In this document: piece by piece, positions 9,188-18,202 of the stretch
Layout: each line of letters begins with the position of its first letter
Numbering within the stretch: position 1 is the first letter of the stretch
Made by a program: the position numbers and the translations under genes
Notes under the pieces: generated by a model
The model's input: the letters and a program-made list of their open reading frames with translations, nothing else
What the model was told of the DNA's origin: nothing
Database searches by the model: none
NCBI GenBank assembly: GCA_002733995.1
Contig: NVXR01000019.1
Location: forward strand, 1 to 59,401
Length of the DNA: 59,401 nucleotides
Source of the DNA: Desulfotalea sp.
GTDB taxonomy: Bacteria; Desulfobacterota; Desulfobulbia; Desulfobulbales; Desulfocapsaceae
Direction of reading: 5' to 3'

Positions 9188-9537
9188 TTGGAGTGGGCGC
9201 ATGATCGCTCCGGCTTAGGCCGGAGAGGAAAGTCCGGACTCTACAGGGCAGGGTGGTTCGTAACGCGAACCTCGGGTGACCGTGGGAAAGTGCCACAGAA
9301 AATAGACCGCCTGTTATGCAGGTAAGGGTGAAAAGGCGAGGTAAGAGCTCACCGCCTTCATGGTGACATGAAGGGCATGGTAAACCCCACCCAGAGCAAG
9401 ACCAAATAGAGAGATGTTTGAGGGCTGCCCGCCCGAAATCTCCGGGTAGGTTGCAAGAGGTGTTGGGCAACCAACATCCCAGTGAAATGATCATGGCCCC
9501 GCAAGGGGTACAGAATCCGGCTTATAACCCACTCCAA
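9188..9537 (+). ncRNA. rnpB: RNase P RNA, bacterial type A
   Basis: The 5' strand GGAGTGGG at 9190-9197 pairs with CCCACTCC at 9528-9535 to form helix P1. The universally conserved core is present: GAGGAAAGTCCGGACTC near 9220, ACAGGGCAGGGTGGTT, CCACAGAAAATAGACCGCC near 9300, AGGTAAGAGCTCACC, and the 3' element CAGAATCCGGCTTATA near 9511. This is the catalytic RNA that matures tRNA 5' ends. It follows the zinc-ribbon gene by 44 bp and precedes ispDF. Confidence 0.97.
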
Positions 9538-9629
9538 TTTTTTACGACACCATTTAGTAACTGCAAATAGTACTTATATGATTGCATCAATCCTGATGGA
9601 CAACGTAACCGGGAACAAGCAAGACCCGT

Positions 9630-10799
9630 ATGAAAGCACAAGCTGCAGTCATAATCCCCGCTGCCGGATTTGGCACCAGAATGGGGACCGCAGAACCTAA
9701 GCAGTATCTTCTTCTTCAAGGCAAACCGATTATCGTCCACACGGTTGAAGCCTTTATTCAAAACTCGTACATTGTTGACATCGTAGTGGTCGTTCCGAAA
9801 GACAGGGTTGCGCAGACGGAATTACTCTTTAGTTCCCAACTGACAGCCCCGCAACAGGTGCGCGTTGTGGCCGGAGGTCCAAGAAGGCAGGATTCTGTCT
9901 ATTTAGGTCTTGTGGCGCTGCCGCCGGGAAATGACATCGTGCTTGTCCATGACGGTGCAAGACCTCTTGTCTCCCAGGGGGTGATAAACCGCTGTTATAA
10001 GGGTGCTGTCGAGCAGGGGGCTGTGATTGCAGCTGTTCCTGTTAAAGATACGCTAAAGAAAGTAGAGACGGGTGGTAAGATTGTTGCCACCGTTGACCGT
10101 GATCGCCTGTATCAAGCACAAACCCCACAAGCTATGAAAACGGAACTTCTGCGCCGGGCGTACGAAGCAAATGGAGACATAGACGTCACCGATGAATCGT
10201 CCCTCCTAGAAAAGGCGGGTATTCCGGTTGTGGTCGTTGAGGGATCAGAGACTAATATCAAAGTTACCCGTCCAGAAGATATGACCCTTGCTACAAAAAT
10301 ATTAACTAAGAAGAGCTCTCCCATGCGCATAGGCCACGGCTACGATGCCCATAGATTTGCAACAGATAGAAAACTGGTGCTCGGTGGCATTGACATCCCC
10401 TACAGTCAAGGGCTTGCGGGTCACTCCGATGCAGATGTCTTAACCCATGCCCTCTGTGATGCAATTTTAGGTGCCCTGGGGGCTGGAGATATTGGCAAGC
10501 ATTTTCCGGATAACGATGCAACCTACAAAGATATTTACTCTATAAAGCTACTGGAAGAGGTGATGGCCGCAACCCATCAAAAAGGCTATACTCTTAGTAA
10601 TGCAGATATTACATTAGTATGTCAGGCGCCGAAGCTTGCTCCCTATATAGAAAAAATGAAAATTCTTCTCACCAGGTGTTGCAATACAGCTTCTGATGCT
10701 ATCAATATCAAGGCAACAACCACTGAAAAAATGGGTTTTACTGGTCGAAAAGAAGGCATCAGCTGCCATGCGGTTGTACTGCTGCAATCCTCTTCATAA
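9630..10799 (+). CDS. ispDF: Bifunctional IspD/IspF (MEP-pathway isoprenoid synthesis)
   Basis: The 389-residue fusion joins two enzymes of the methylerythritol phosphate pathway. Residues 1-230 are IspD, which makes CDP-methylerythritol: AAGFGTRMG near 12-20 binds nucleotide, and VLVHDGARPLV and DVTDESSLLEK are present. Residues 232-389 are IspF, which makes the cyclodiphosphate: MRIGHGYDAHRF, GHSDADVLTHALCDAILGA, IGKHFPDND and NIKATTTEKMGFTGR carry the zinc and substrate ligands. An internal ATG at 10323 starts the IspF part, so a separate IspF chain is formally possible. Fusions of this kind are known in several bacteria. Confidence 0.97.
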   Translation: MKAQAAVIIPAAGFGTRMGTAEPKQYLLLQGKPIIVHTVEAFIQNSYIVDIVVVVPKDRVAQTELLFSSQLTAPQQVRVVAGGPRRQDSVYLGLVALPPGNDIVLVHDGARPLVSQGVINRCYKGAVEQGAVIAAVPVKDTLKKVETGGKIVATVDRDRLYQAQTPQAMKTELLRRAYEANGDIDVTDESSLLEKAGIPVVVVEGSETNIKVTRPEDMTLATKILTKKSSPMRIGHGYDAHRFATDRKLVLGGIDIPYSQGLAGHSDADVLTHALCDAILGALGAGDIGKHFPDNDATYKDIYSIKLLEEVMAATHQKGYTLSNADITLVCQAPKLAPYIEKMKILLTRCCNTASDAINIKATTTEKMGFTGRKEGISCHAVVLLQSSS

Positions 10800-10836
10800 T
10801 TCAATAAGCTTAAGTAAAGCTGTAGGATAAAACACC

Positions 10837-11988
10837 ATGGGAATCTCTATAAATAAAGAACGTCTCGCCGCAACATTTACAACCTTATGTGAAATAGAAA
10901 GCCCCTCTAGACGAGAGGGGGAAATTTCTTTGTGGTTACAGAACGCTTGCAAAGATCTTGGTGCTGATTTTATCTATGAAGACAATTCTGCTATAAAAAC
11001 AGGATCTGAATCAGGCAACCTTATTATCCGCTTCAATGGCAATCAGCCCCATGTGAAAGGGCTTTTTTTCGCCTGCCATATGGATACGGTTGAGCCCGCT
11101 CAAGGCGTTCAGGTAGTTAGAAATGGAGACATTTTTACCAGTAAAGGTGAAACCATACTCGGTGGTGATGATAAATCTGGCATTGCGGCAATAATTGAAC
11201 TTATTCAGCTCCTCAAAGAAAATAACCTAAACCATCCACTAATAGAGGTTGTTTTCACCACCTGTGAAGAAATTGGCCTTTTTGGAGCCAAGTATCTTGA
11301 ATCAGACCAATTAACAAGCTCCTACGGATATGCACTTGATGCAAGTGGAATTAATCATGTCATCGTGGGGGCGCCCGCCGCCAACAAAGTCGAAATAGTT
11401 GTGAGTGGACAGGCAGCCCATGCCGGTCTGTGTCCCGAAGAGGGGATCAACGCTCTTTCTGTTGCTGTAACTGCGCTTAGCACTATAAAAGTTGGCAGGC
11501 TCGACGGGGAATCCAGCCGCAACTTTGGTTGTATCGAGGGTGGGGCAGCCACAAACATCGTCCCCGAGACAATTACTCTCAAGGGTGAAGTACGGAGTCA
11601 CTCAGAAGAAAAACTTCAATATTATACCGATGAAATTGAAAAATCGTTCCAAGAAGCAGTAGACTCCTGGCGGCCAAGCCCCGAGACCAAAAACAAACGT
11701 CCTCATTTTGCTATAACCATTACCGCTGATTATCCGGCACTTGCAATTGCTGCAGATGCACCAGTTTTACAAAGACTGTGCAAAGGTGCTGAGACCGTAG
11801 GTAAGGAGATAAAACATATCGTTGCAGGCGGTGGAAGTGATGCAAACATTTTTTGCGGCAAAGGTTTGCAGACTGCAATTATCGCCACTGGAATGAGTAA
11901 GGTGCATACCGTTGATGAACAACTTGATCTTGGAGATCTGATCAGCCTCACAGAGCTTCTTGTGGGTATTGTAACAGCCCCTGCATAA
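10837..11988 (+). CDS. M20-family metallopeptidase (tripeptidase, PepT-like)
   Basis: A 383-residue di-zinc peptidase. FACHMDTVEP near residue 79 gives the first His and Asp, GGDDKSG near 111 the bridging Asp, CEEIGLFGAK near 144 the catalytic and metal Glu, GYALDASG the next ligand and GGGSDANIFCGKG near 333 the C-terminal region. An insertion with GQAAHAGLCPEEGINA is the dimerisation domain. It belongs to the PepT-like branch of M20 that cleaves small peptides in the cytoplasm. The ribosome binding site TAGGAT lies before ATG 10837, 38 bp after ispDF. The substrate is not determined. Confidence 0.88.
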   Translation: MGISINKERLAATFTTLCEIESPSRREGEISLWLQNACKDLGADFIYEDNSAIKTGSESGNLIIRFNGNQPHVKGLFFACHMDTVEPAQGVQVVRNGDIFTSKGETILGGDDKSGIAAIIELIQLLKENNLNHPLIEVVFTTCEEIGLFGAKYLESDQLTSSYGYALDASGINHVIVGAPAANKVEIVVSGQAAHAGLCPEEGINALSVAVTALSTIKVGRLDGESSRNFGCIEGGAATNIVPETITLKGEVRSHSEEKLQYYTDEIEKSFQEAVDSWRPSPETKNKRPHFAITITADYPALAIAADAPVLQRLCKGAETVGKEIKHIVAGGGSDANIFCGKGLQTAIIATGMSKVHTVDEQLDLGDLISLTELLVGIVTAPA

Positions 11989-12170
11989 AGATGGAATGCA
12001 ACGGGTCGAGGGTACCCGGATTCATCCAAGAAGACAGCGTAAAAGTCGGAGTAAAAAAGGCATGTTTTTACTGAATTATCGAGACAGTAGGTGCTTTATC
12101 TCAAACTATTTTTATTTCTTGTTGAATTTAGGCGATAGTTATTATAGATTTCTTGTTTGGGTTATCCAAG

Positions 12171-12210
12171 AAAGGCACAAAGAGTAGCTCTTTGTGCCTT
12201 TCCCCGTTTT
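12171..12210 (+). terminator. Rho-independent terminator
   Basis: AAAGGCACAAAGAG at 12171-12184 pairs perfectly with CTCTTTGTGCCTTT at 12188-12201 around a TAG loop, followed by a short T run. It separates the peptidase gene from purF. Confidence 0.85.
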
Positions 12211-12296
12211 TGCATAAACCGATACAGGATTGTTATCCACCTTGAATCAAGGTTGTTGCTGCAACCGTGATCAGGGCAGCCAAGGACTATTACCCG

Positions 12297-13724
12297 ATGT
12301 TAGATGATCATTTGCACAACGTACCCGATGGACGGCCTACCCATGAGTGTGGTGTCTGTGGGGTTTTCAATCACGAGGATTCTTCAAAACTCACCTATTT
12401 TGGCCTTTATGCTCTTCAGCATCGTGGTCAGGAAAGTGCCGGAATTGTAACCTCAGACGGTGAGCACGTACGCTGTCACAAAGACATGGGCCTTGTCCCC
12501 GAGATCTTCTCCGAGGAGATTCTGCAAAGCCTCAAAGGTCATATCTCCGTTGGCCATGTTCGTTACTCCACTACAGGGGCCTCGAATGTAACCAATGCAC
12601 AGCCTCTTATGGTGACCCACAAGGGAAGGACCCTTGTTGTCGCCCATAATGGTAATCTGGTCAACTCCATTGAACTGCGTAGCGATCTTGAAGAACAAGG
12701 ATCGATTTTTCAGACCACAATGGATAGTGAGGTTGTGCTTCATCTTATGGCGCGGGCGAACCATGAGGGGCTGGATACAGCTCTCTGCTCCACCTTCTCC
12801 GCAATTAAGGGGGCGTATTCCCTCTTGCTTATGACCGAAGACACCCTTGTTGCAGTTCGTGATCCCGATGGATTCCGACCTTTATGCCTTGGAAAGTTGA
12901 AAAACAGAGAAAATGATGGCTGGGTTATCGCCTCAGAGACCTGTGCTCTAGATCTCATCGAAGCGGATTACGTCAGAGATATTGCCCCTGGAGAAATTCT
13001 CATTATAAACAAAGACGGGATGCGTTCCGTTTTCCCTTGGCCAAAGCAGGACACCCATTTCTGTATCTTCGAACAGGTCTACTTTGCACGTCCAGACTCG
13101 GATATTTTTGGGATTAATGTCTATCAGGCGAGAAAGCGAATGGGATCCATTTTGGCACAAGAGGCAAAGATTGATGCTGATATTGTCATGCCTTTTCCTG
13201 ACTCAGGCAACTATGCTGCCCTGGGATATGCGCAAGAATCAGGTATTCCGATGGAAATGGGAGTGATAAGAAATCACTATGTGGGCAGAACATTTATCGA
13301 GCCAACCCAATCCATGCGAGATTTCAACGTTAAAGTAAAACTCAACCCTGTCCGTTCTTTTCTGAAGGACAAACGGGTTATTATTGTTGAAGATTCGATT
13401 ATTCGAGGTACAACTGGAAAAAGCAGGGTACGCGCCATTAGAGAAGCAGGAGCTAAGGAAGTTCATATGGTCGTTAGCTGCCCGCCAACAAGGCATGCCT
13501 GCTACTACGGTATTGATTTTCCGTCGGCGTCACAGCTTGTTGCTACCGATAAGGTTGTTAAAGAAATTGGGGATTATCTGGGGCTAGACTCCTTACACTA
13601 CCTCAGTCTTGATGGTCTGGTGAAAGCTACCGGTTTGACGAAAAAAGATTTCTGCCTTGCCTGTTTTAATGGAGAGTATCCGGTTGAGCCGGATCTTAAT
13701 TTTTGTAAAAATGCTCTGGGGTAG
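12297..13724 (+). CDS. purF: Amidophosphoribosyltransferase
   Basis: The first committed enzyme of purine synthesis, making 5-phosphoribosylamine from PRPP and glutamine. The N-terminal nucleophile Cys lies in HECGVCGVF, exposed after removal of a short propeptide as in the Bacillus type; ALQHRGQESAGI and GHVRYSTTG follow. The C-terminal phosphoribosyltransferase half has the PRPP loop VIIVEDSIIRGTTG. Cysteines in HFCIFE, CPPTRHAC and CLACFNGEY match ligands of the structural 4Fe-4S cluster of Bacillus-type enzymes. I prefer ATG 12297, with AAGGA 10 bp upstream; GTG 12267 in the same frame is an alternative. About 475 residues. Confidence 0.96.
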   Translation: MLDDHLHNVPDGRPTHECGVCGVFNHEDSSKLTYFGLYALQHRGQESAGIVTSDGEHVRCHKDMGLVPEIFSEEILQSLKGHISVGHVRYSTTGASNVTNAQPLMVTHKGRTLVVAHNGNLVNSIELRSDLEEQGSIFQTTMDSEVVLHLMARANHEGLDTALCSTFSAIKGAYSLLLMTEDTLVAVRDPDGFRPLCLGKLKNRENDGWVIASETCALDLIEADYVRDIAPGEILIINKDGMRSVFPWPKQDTHFCIFEQVYFARPDSDIFGINVYQARKRMGSILAQEAKIDADIVMPFPDSGNYAALGYAQESGIPMEMGVIRNHYVGRTFIEPTQSMRDFNVKVKLNPVRSFLKDKRVIIVEDSIIRGTTGKSRVRAIREAGAKEVHMVVSCPPTRHACYYGIDFPSASQLVATDKVVKEIGDYLGLDSLHYLSLDGLVKATGLTKKDFCLACFNGEYPVEPDLNFCKNALG

Positions 13725-13749
13725 TGAGGTAGATATACGGCGGAAAAAT

Positions 13750-14646
13750 CTATGCTTTAGTTACTACACAGTTTTTTCCGCTGTTTTTCGCTTCGTACAT
13801 GGCCATATCGGCACGGGTCTTTATGGCTGTTTCGTCTTCTGCAGCGGGCAACGTTTTGTCTTTTTGGCAGGAGACCAGGCCAATAGAAAGTGTTGTTGTG
13901 CCGTAACTACGTTCAAGAAAGCTTAGGAGTATCCGCTGCACAATCTCTGTCCCTTGGTTTACTGTTGCCTGGGGAAGCAGAACCGCAAATTCATCACCAC
14001 CCAGCCTGAAACAGAGATCAACATTTTCTCTGGTACAATCTTTTAGGATTGTTGCCAGGCCAATCAGAACCTCATCTCCTTCAAGGTGGCCGTTTTGATC
14101 GTTGTATTCTTTAAAATTATCGATATCAATGATGGCAAGCATCAGAGGATATTCCTGCCGGAAGGCACGTTCCACTTCATTTGAAAAGGATTCATCAAAC
14201 GATCTTCTATTAAGAATAGAGGTTAAATCATCCTGGCGCGATAACGCTTCGAGTTCGCGCATCATTTTTCGTTCACGGATTGCTCGGGCAAGCTTAGCTT
14301 CAAGCTCTGATTGGTCGATAGGTTTTTTTATGAAATCAATAGCGCCAGCTTTAATCACTTCGGCGTAACTTGCTTTTTCATGGAACCCGGTGGAGATAAT
14401 CACGTCGGTACCTTTGTGGTTTTCCCTTATCTCGACTAATAGGTCCAACCCATCCATCCCTGGCATCACAATATCAGACAGCACAAGATCCACGGGGGTT
14501 GACTGCAATACGGCTAAGGCCTCAATACCATCCCCTGCTACAAGGCAGTGGTAACCGAGTGATCCTACCAGTACACTAATGGTTATTCTGACTAGTTCAT
14601 CATCATCTACAATAAGTATGACTGCTATATTGGGCTTTTTTTTCAT
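13750..14646 (-). CDS. Response regulator with GGDEF domain (diguanylate cyclase)
   Basis: The start is taken at ATG 14646 (MKKKPNIAVILIVDDDE), because the open frame upstream lacks domain character and would approach the divergent gene. The 298-residue protein has a receiver domain at 8-125 with the acidic pocket DDDE and phospho-acceptor Asp58 in VLSDIVMPGMDGL. The GGDEF domain follows, with signature RLGGDEF around 214-220. It should make cyclic di-GMP in the cytoplasm in response to phosphorylation by an unlinked kinase. The RxxD inhibitory site before the signature is not present in usual form (RENVD). It is divergent from an HD/PDE-like gene and convergent with purF. Confidence 0.92.
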   Translation of the reverse strand: MKKKPNIAVILIVDDDELVRITISVLVGSLGYHCLVAGDGIEALAVLQSTPVDLVLSDIVMPGMDGLDLLVEIRENHKGTDVIISTGFHEKASYAEVIKAGAIDFIKKPIDQSELEAKLARAIRERKMMRELEALSRQDDLTSILNRRSFDESFSNEVERAFRQEYPLMLAIIDIDNFKEYNDQNGHLEGDEVLIGLATILKDCTRENVDLCFRLGGDEFAVLLPQATVNQGTEIVQRILLSFLERSYGTTTLSIGLVSCQKDKTLPAAEDETAIKTRADMAMYEAKNSGKNCVVTKA

Positions 14647-14941
14647 CAACGAAAACCTATTTTTTACAGGAAGTATTATCGTCGTGCTCTGTTTTTTAAA
14701 GGTGCTATCTCTAACGTAAAATAGTACCTCTAAATATAAACAAAGTCCAGTTGACACCAAATCTTTATAATAAAATCGAGACACAAAGCATTGTGTGGGA
14801 GTACAGCTGTTTGGAATAGGACGCAAAAACAACAATATAGTCTTCGCCTGAGGCTGGCTCGCTGTGATTTGCCTTCTGTGCATTGTAACGGTAGAATGTT
14901 ATAGGCGATAAGTAAAAAATATAAATTATATTTAACGACAG

Positions 14942-15841
14942 ATGAACGATAAAGACCTTGCGAACATTTTTGAAGGGGGCCACTCCTCTGGAGCTCCTTT
15001 AGATGAAATACTAAATCTCGCGCAGATCATCGATCCAAGATTCGATACAGGACTGTTAAGGGCGGTTCACCGGGATTTAAGCGCCTATTTCACTGGAGCC
15101 CATCCGGATTTTCAGAAAAACACCATGCCGTACCATAATTTGCGCCATAGTCTACGTGTTGTGCTGGCGACGGTGCGTCTTTTTCACGGCTTGCACTGCA
15201 ATCACATACGCATCTCGGCAGTGACTCTTTTTAAAGGTCTTTTTGCAGCATATTTTCATGATTCAGGAATGTTGCTCCTTGAAAATGATCCAGCGAAATC
15301 CGGGGCGGAATACATTGTAGGGCATGAAGCCAGATCTATTGCTTTTCTCACTAAATATGCCAATGAAAAAAGGTTTGGCGCAAATATTATTACGGATTGT
15401 GCAACAATAATCAACTACACAAATCTGGAAAGTGATCCTGCAATATTTGCCTCTCATACCTCTGAAATTCAAATGGCAGGTCAGGTGGTGGGCTCAGCAG
15501 ACCTACTTGCTCAGATGGCGGATCGTTACTACCTAGAGAGCCTGCCGCTCCTCTTTATGGAACAACAGGCAGGGGGTACGTGTACGCACCGTTCACCCCT
15601 AGAGCTTATGGAGCATACGGCCAATTTTTATCATAATATCGTTCTTCGAAGACTTATTACAACCTTTGCGAACACCTCAAATGCTCTGCGTGCCCACTTC
15701 AGAGACCGGCATACTGTTAATCGTAATCTTTACATCGATAATATAGAAAAAAATATTAACTATCTTAGAAAGATCGTTAGGAAATGTAAAGATATAGAGG
15801 AGGTTTACCTGTACCTCAAACGAAGTCCGCCTTCTACTTAG
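14942..15841 (+). CDS. HD / class I phosphodiesterase-like protein
   Basis: The 299-residue protein carries YHNLRHSLRV near residue 61 and AAYFHDSGM near 103, followed by GHEARSIAF. These resemble the metal-binding YHNxxH and HD motifs of cyclic-nucleotide phosphodiesterase catalytic domains and other HD hydrolases, so a two-metal phosphohydrolase is likely. No signal peptide or membrane segment is seen. It is divergent from the GGDEF regulator with about 295 bp between, suggesting a link to nucleotide second messengers; that is inference. ATG 14942 has only a weak ribosome binding site. Its 3' end overlaps the convergent small gene by 8 bp. Substrate unknown. Confidence 0.65.
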   Translation: MNDKDLANIFEGGHSSGAPLDEILNLAQIIDPRFDTGLLRAVHRDLSAYFTGAHPDFQKNTMPYHNLRHSLRVVLATVRLFHGLHCNHIRISAVTLFKGLFAAYFHDSGMLLLENDPAKSGAEYIVGHEARSIAFLTKYANEKRFGANIITDCATIINYTNLESDPAIFASHTSEIQMAGQVVGSADLLAQMADRYYLESLPLLFMEQQAGGTCTHRSPLELMEHTANFYHNIVLRRLITTFANTSNALRAHFRDRHTVNRNLYIDNIEKNINYLRKIVRKCKDIEEVYLYLKRSPPST

Positions 15842-16040
15842 TCCGTGGATCTTTGCCTGTTTCAAACATTTCAAATAGATCAAAAAATAATTTGGTCACG
15901 GTACTAAAGTGGGTCGCTGAACCGGAGCTGGCGTAAGCTTTGGTAAGCTCCATTGCTTTCACTATGCTTTCCTGAGTTTCGATAGTGCTGGGATCCTTCA
16001 TCGCCTGCACAAGTTTTTCTCCAATTGACAATTCCTTCAT
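15834..16040 (-). CDS. Small hypothetical protein
   Basis: The start is set at ATG 16040 (MKELSIGEKLVQAMKDPS) because AGGAAA precedes it at good spacing, giving 68 residues; a longer frame from 16100 is possible but has no such site. The protein is helical and charged, with no recognised domain. It lies 35 bp downstream of another small gene on the same strand, so the two probably form an operon. Its end overlaps the convergent HD/PDE-like gene. Confidence 0.55.
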   Translation of the reverse strand: MKELSIGEKLVQAMKDPSTIETQESIVKAMELTKAYASSGSATHFSTVTKLFFDLFEMFETGKDPRTK

Positions 16041-16075
16041 GAACGTTTCCTTCGCAAATATTTTCGCTAGACAGC

Positions 16076-16378
16076 TTATTTTTTGTGGATTGTTGACCAA
16101 CTATCAAAGAAAACAGCTATACCAAATTTCTCGGCTTTTTTATATATCTTAGCGAGATCAGTATTTAAGTTGTCAATCTGCTGTGCTCCCATAAATATAA
16201 CCCGGATAAATTGTGTAATTTTCCATTGGTGTTTTGCTATAAAACGACCGCAGCGGGCTCTGCCCACCTCATCTGTATCCGCAAAGACGATGACTGTGGC
16301 CATGGCACCAGATATTTTTCCATAAAGTTCGTTGGATTTTGCCGGGAGAATGCGATATTGATAACACAAGGCATGCAT
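16076..16378 (-). CDS. Hypothetical protein of about 100 residues
   Basis: I choose ATG 16378 because GTGAGG lies 8 bp before it; GTG 16387 in frame is an alternative. The sequence (GAMATVIVFADTDEVGRARCGRFIAKHQW) has an alpha/beta pattern with a hydrophobic strand followed by an acidic turn, but I do not recognise a family. It has no signal peptide or membrane segment. The next small gene follows closely on the same strand. Confidence 0.5.
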   Translation of the reverse strand: MHALCYQYRILPAKSNELYGKISGAMATVIVFADTDEVGRARCGRFIAKHQWKITQFIRVIFMGAQQIDNLNTDLAKIYKKAEKFGIAVFFDSWSTIHKK

Positions 16379-16461
16379 CTTTTGCACCTCACTAAGAATC
16401 GCAGATGAAATGAAAATGTATTACTAATATGTTGTCTAAAGAGAAAAACGAAGGTTCATAC

Positions 16462-16692
16462 CTATTTACGGTTACAAACGTTTATTACTTTTCGGTTAAG
16501 ATTCTCCAAAAATTTAGACATTTTTCTTTCTGCATTTTTGATGACATTGGTGATTTTGACATCATCCAGAGTGCCAACTACCGTGCCACATGCAACGCAC
16601 TGGATAAGACAAAATTTTTGGCCACTTTTTGTCGTCACTGGCACTGCTTCAAACTCGTGATATTCGCATGATGGACATTTTGACCTAGCCAT
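16462..16692 (-). CDS. Small zinc-ribbon protein
   Basis: A 76-residue protein with MARSKCPSCEYHEFE at the N-terminus and CVACGTVVG further on. Cysteines at 6, 9, 32 and 35 form a classic two-knuckle zinc ribbon. The remaining 35 residues are basic and helical. A binding role with nucleic acid or protein is plausible but not shown. AAGGTAA precedes the ATG. It heads a possible run of three small minus-strand genes. Confidence 0.65.
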   Translation of the reverse strand: MARSKCPSCEYHEFEAVPVTTKSGQKFCLIQCVACGTVVGTLDDVKITNVIKNAERKMSKFLENLNRKVINVCNRK

Positions 16693-17182
16693 AACAATTA
16701 CCTTGCTCTTTGGAATATGAGCCCCTCAGAAAATCGTTAAATAAGTGTAGACCGATACAGATACGGTGTTAGCTGTCCCTAAGTTTCGGTGTTCAAATCT
16801 ATTATATAATATAACGTTTAAATCGTGTTGATTCAAGACAGTCTTTTTAAATCCAAGCAATATGGGACGTAGCTGTTTGTAACTGGCACAATTGCTCTAT
16901 TGTGTGCATAAGGGGCACAAGAATTAGCCGTTAACTTATCCCTCAAGAGATGGCCCATGTTGCTAACCGTTATTCCAATGTCGTGTTGAGGTTGTAGCCT
17001 CGGCTGGGTGATACGTGGACGTACAAAAACATTATCGAATGAGAGATAGATAAAAACAAGCGTTTAATATAGCTGATAGTTGGCTAGTGTAGTATCGTTT
17101 AAGGTGTTGAAATACCCAGTTTCTCTGACTAGCCGGCCTGTGGACCGATATAACTTGTATTTTAAAAACCCCATTGAATAAG
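16693..17182. other. Intergenic region without a clear gene
   Basis: No supported coding sequence in about 490 bp. A short hairpin (GCACAAT and ATTGTGTGC around TGCTCT, near 16887-16908) is visible. Promoters for the zinc-ribbon gene and pheA should lie here. Confidence 0.4.
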
Positions 17183-18049
17183 ATGAACAAAAAGAAGATA
17201 ATTGCCTTTCAGGGTATGCTCGGTGCATACTCCGATTTAGCCTGTAGGTCAGCACGACCCGACTATGCAACCCTACCCTGTGTTTCTTTTGATGCCGCCT
17301 TCAGAGCGGTTAGAGAAGGTCAGGCTGATTATGCCATGATTCCGGTGGACAATACCCTTGCTGGAAGAGTAGCGGATGTACACTACCTCATGCCGGAGGG
17401 TCAACTCTTCATCGTTGGGGAGCATTTTCAACGTATCAGACACTGTGTTCTGGGCCTTGCAAATAGTGATCTTTCTCTATTATCAGACCTGTACAGTCAC
17501 GTCCACGCCATCCCCCAATGCCGAAACTTTATTAAAGAGAACAACCTTATCAGCCATGTTTGCGCGGATACCGCGACGGGAGCTGCGGATATAAAAAAAT
17601 GGAATGATCCGACAAAAGGCGCAATTGCCTCCGAGTTGGCGGCGGAAATATATGGGCTTGAGGTACTAAAAAAGGATATTCAGGATGCGGACCATAATAC
17701 GACTCGATTTCTGATTCTCAGCAAAAATGGAGAGCCTCCAAAGTGGCAGGAAACAACGAGATATCTTACCAGTATAGTCTTTGAGGTTCGTAATATTCCT
17801 GCTGCGCTTTATAAAGGACTCGGCGGTTTTGCGACCAATAACGTGCAGATGGACAAGCTTGAGAGTTATGTAGATAAGAACTTCCACGTGGCAAGATTTT
17901 ACGCTGATGTGGAGGGGCATATCGATGAGCCGTCTTTACAGCGAGCTCTTGATGAATTACACTTCTTTGCCAAAAAGGTTACGGTGCTTGGTACCTATCT
18001 GGCCCATCCCTTTAGGTGTGGTGTGAAGGCGCAAGTAACCTCTGAGTGA
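17183..18049 (+). CDS. pheA: Prephenate dehydratase
   Basis: The 288-residue enzyme converts prephenate to phenylpyruvate in phenylalanine synthesis. The N-terminal catalytic domain has FQGMLGAYSDLA and IPVDNTLAGRV, and the Thr-Arg-Phe catalytic motif is in HNTTRFLIL at about 171-179. Residues 196-276 are an ACT domain (SIVFEVRNIPAALYKGL). The usual ESRP phenylalanine-binding motif reads ESYVDK, so feedback control may differ. ATG 17183 is chosen over TTG 17174; neither has a strong ribosome binding site. There is no chorismate mutase domain, so it is the monofunctional form. A strong terminator follows. Confidence 0.9.
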   Translation: MNKKKIIAFQGMLGAYSDLACRSARPDYATLPCVSFDAAFRAVREGQADYAMIPVDNTLAGRVADVHYLMPEGQLFIVGEHFQRIRHCVLGLANSDLSLLSDLYSHVHAIPQCRNFIKENNLISHVCADTATGAADIKKWNDPTKGAIASELAAEIYGLEVLKKDIQDADHNTTRFLILSKNGEPPKWQETTRYLTSIVFEVRNIPAALYKGLGGFATNNVQMDKLESYVDKNFHVARFYADVEGHIDEPSLQRALDELHFFAKKVTVLGTYLAHPFRCGVKAQVTSE

Positions 18050-18128
18050 GATAATAGCCCACCCAAAAAGTTGTTTTAGGGTCGTGTTTTGCCCAATTCA
18101 GGTGGTGCCAACGCAAGCAGTAGCAGCG

Positions 18129-18176
18129 AGCCCCCCTAGGGAGATTCTTCGATCTCTCTAGGGGGGCTTTTTTCTT
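18129..18176 (+). terminator. Rho-independent terminator after pheA
   Basis: AGCCCCCCTAGGGAGAT and ATCTCTCTAGGGGGGCT pair around a short loop with one G-U, then a TTTTTTCTTTT run. The GC-rich stem is about 17 bp. Confidence 0.92.
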
Positions 18177-18202
18177 TTCTACTGTAGCCGTACTGTTTTT
18201 TC

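Noticed and set aside
9083..9494. Open frames on both strands over rnpB
   Set aside because: They overlap the highly conserved RNase P RNA and show no protein family.
14647..14883. N-terminal extension of the GGDEF regulator
   Set aside because: The extra 79 codons show no domain, and the receiver domain starts properly at ATG 14646.
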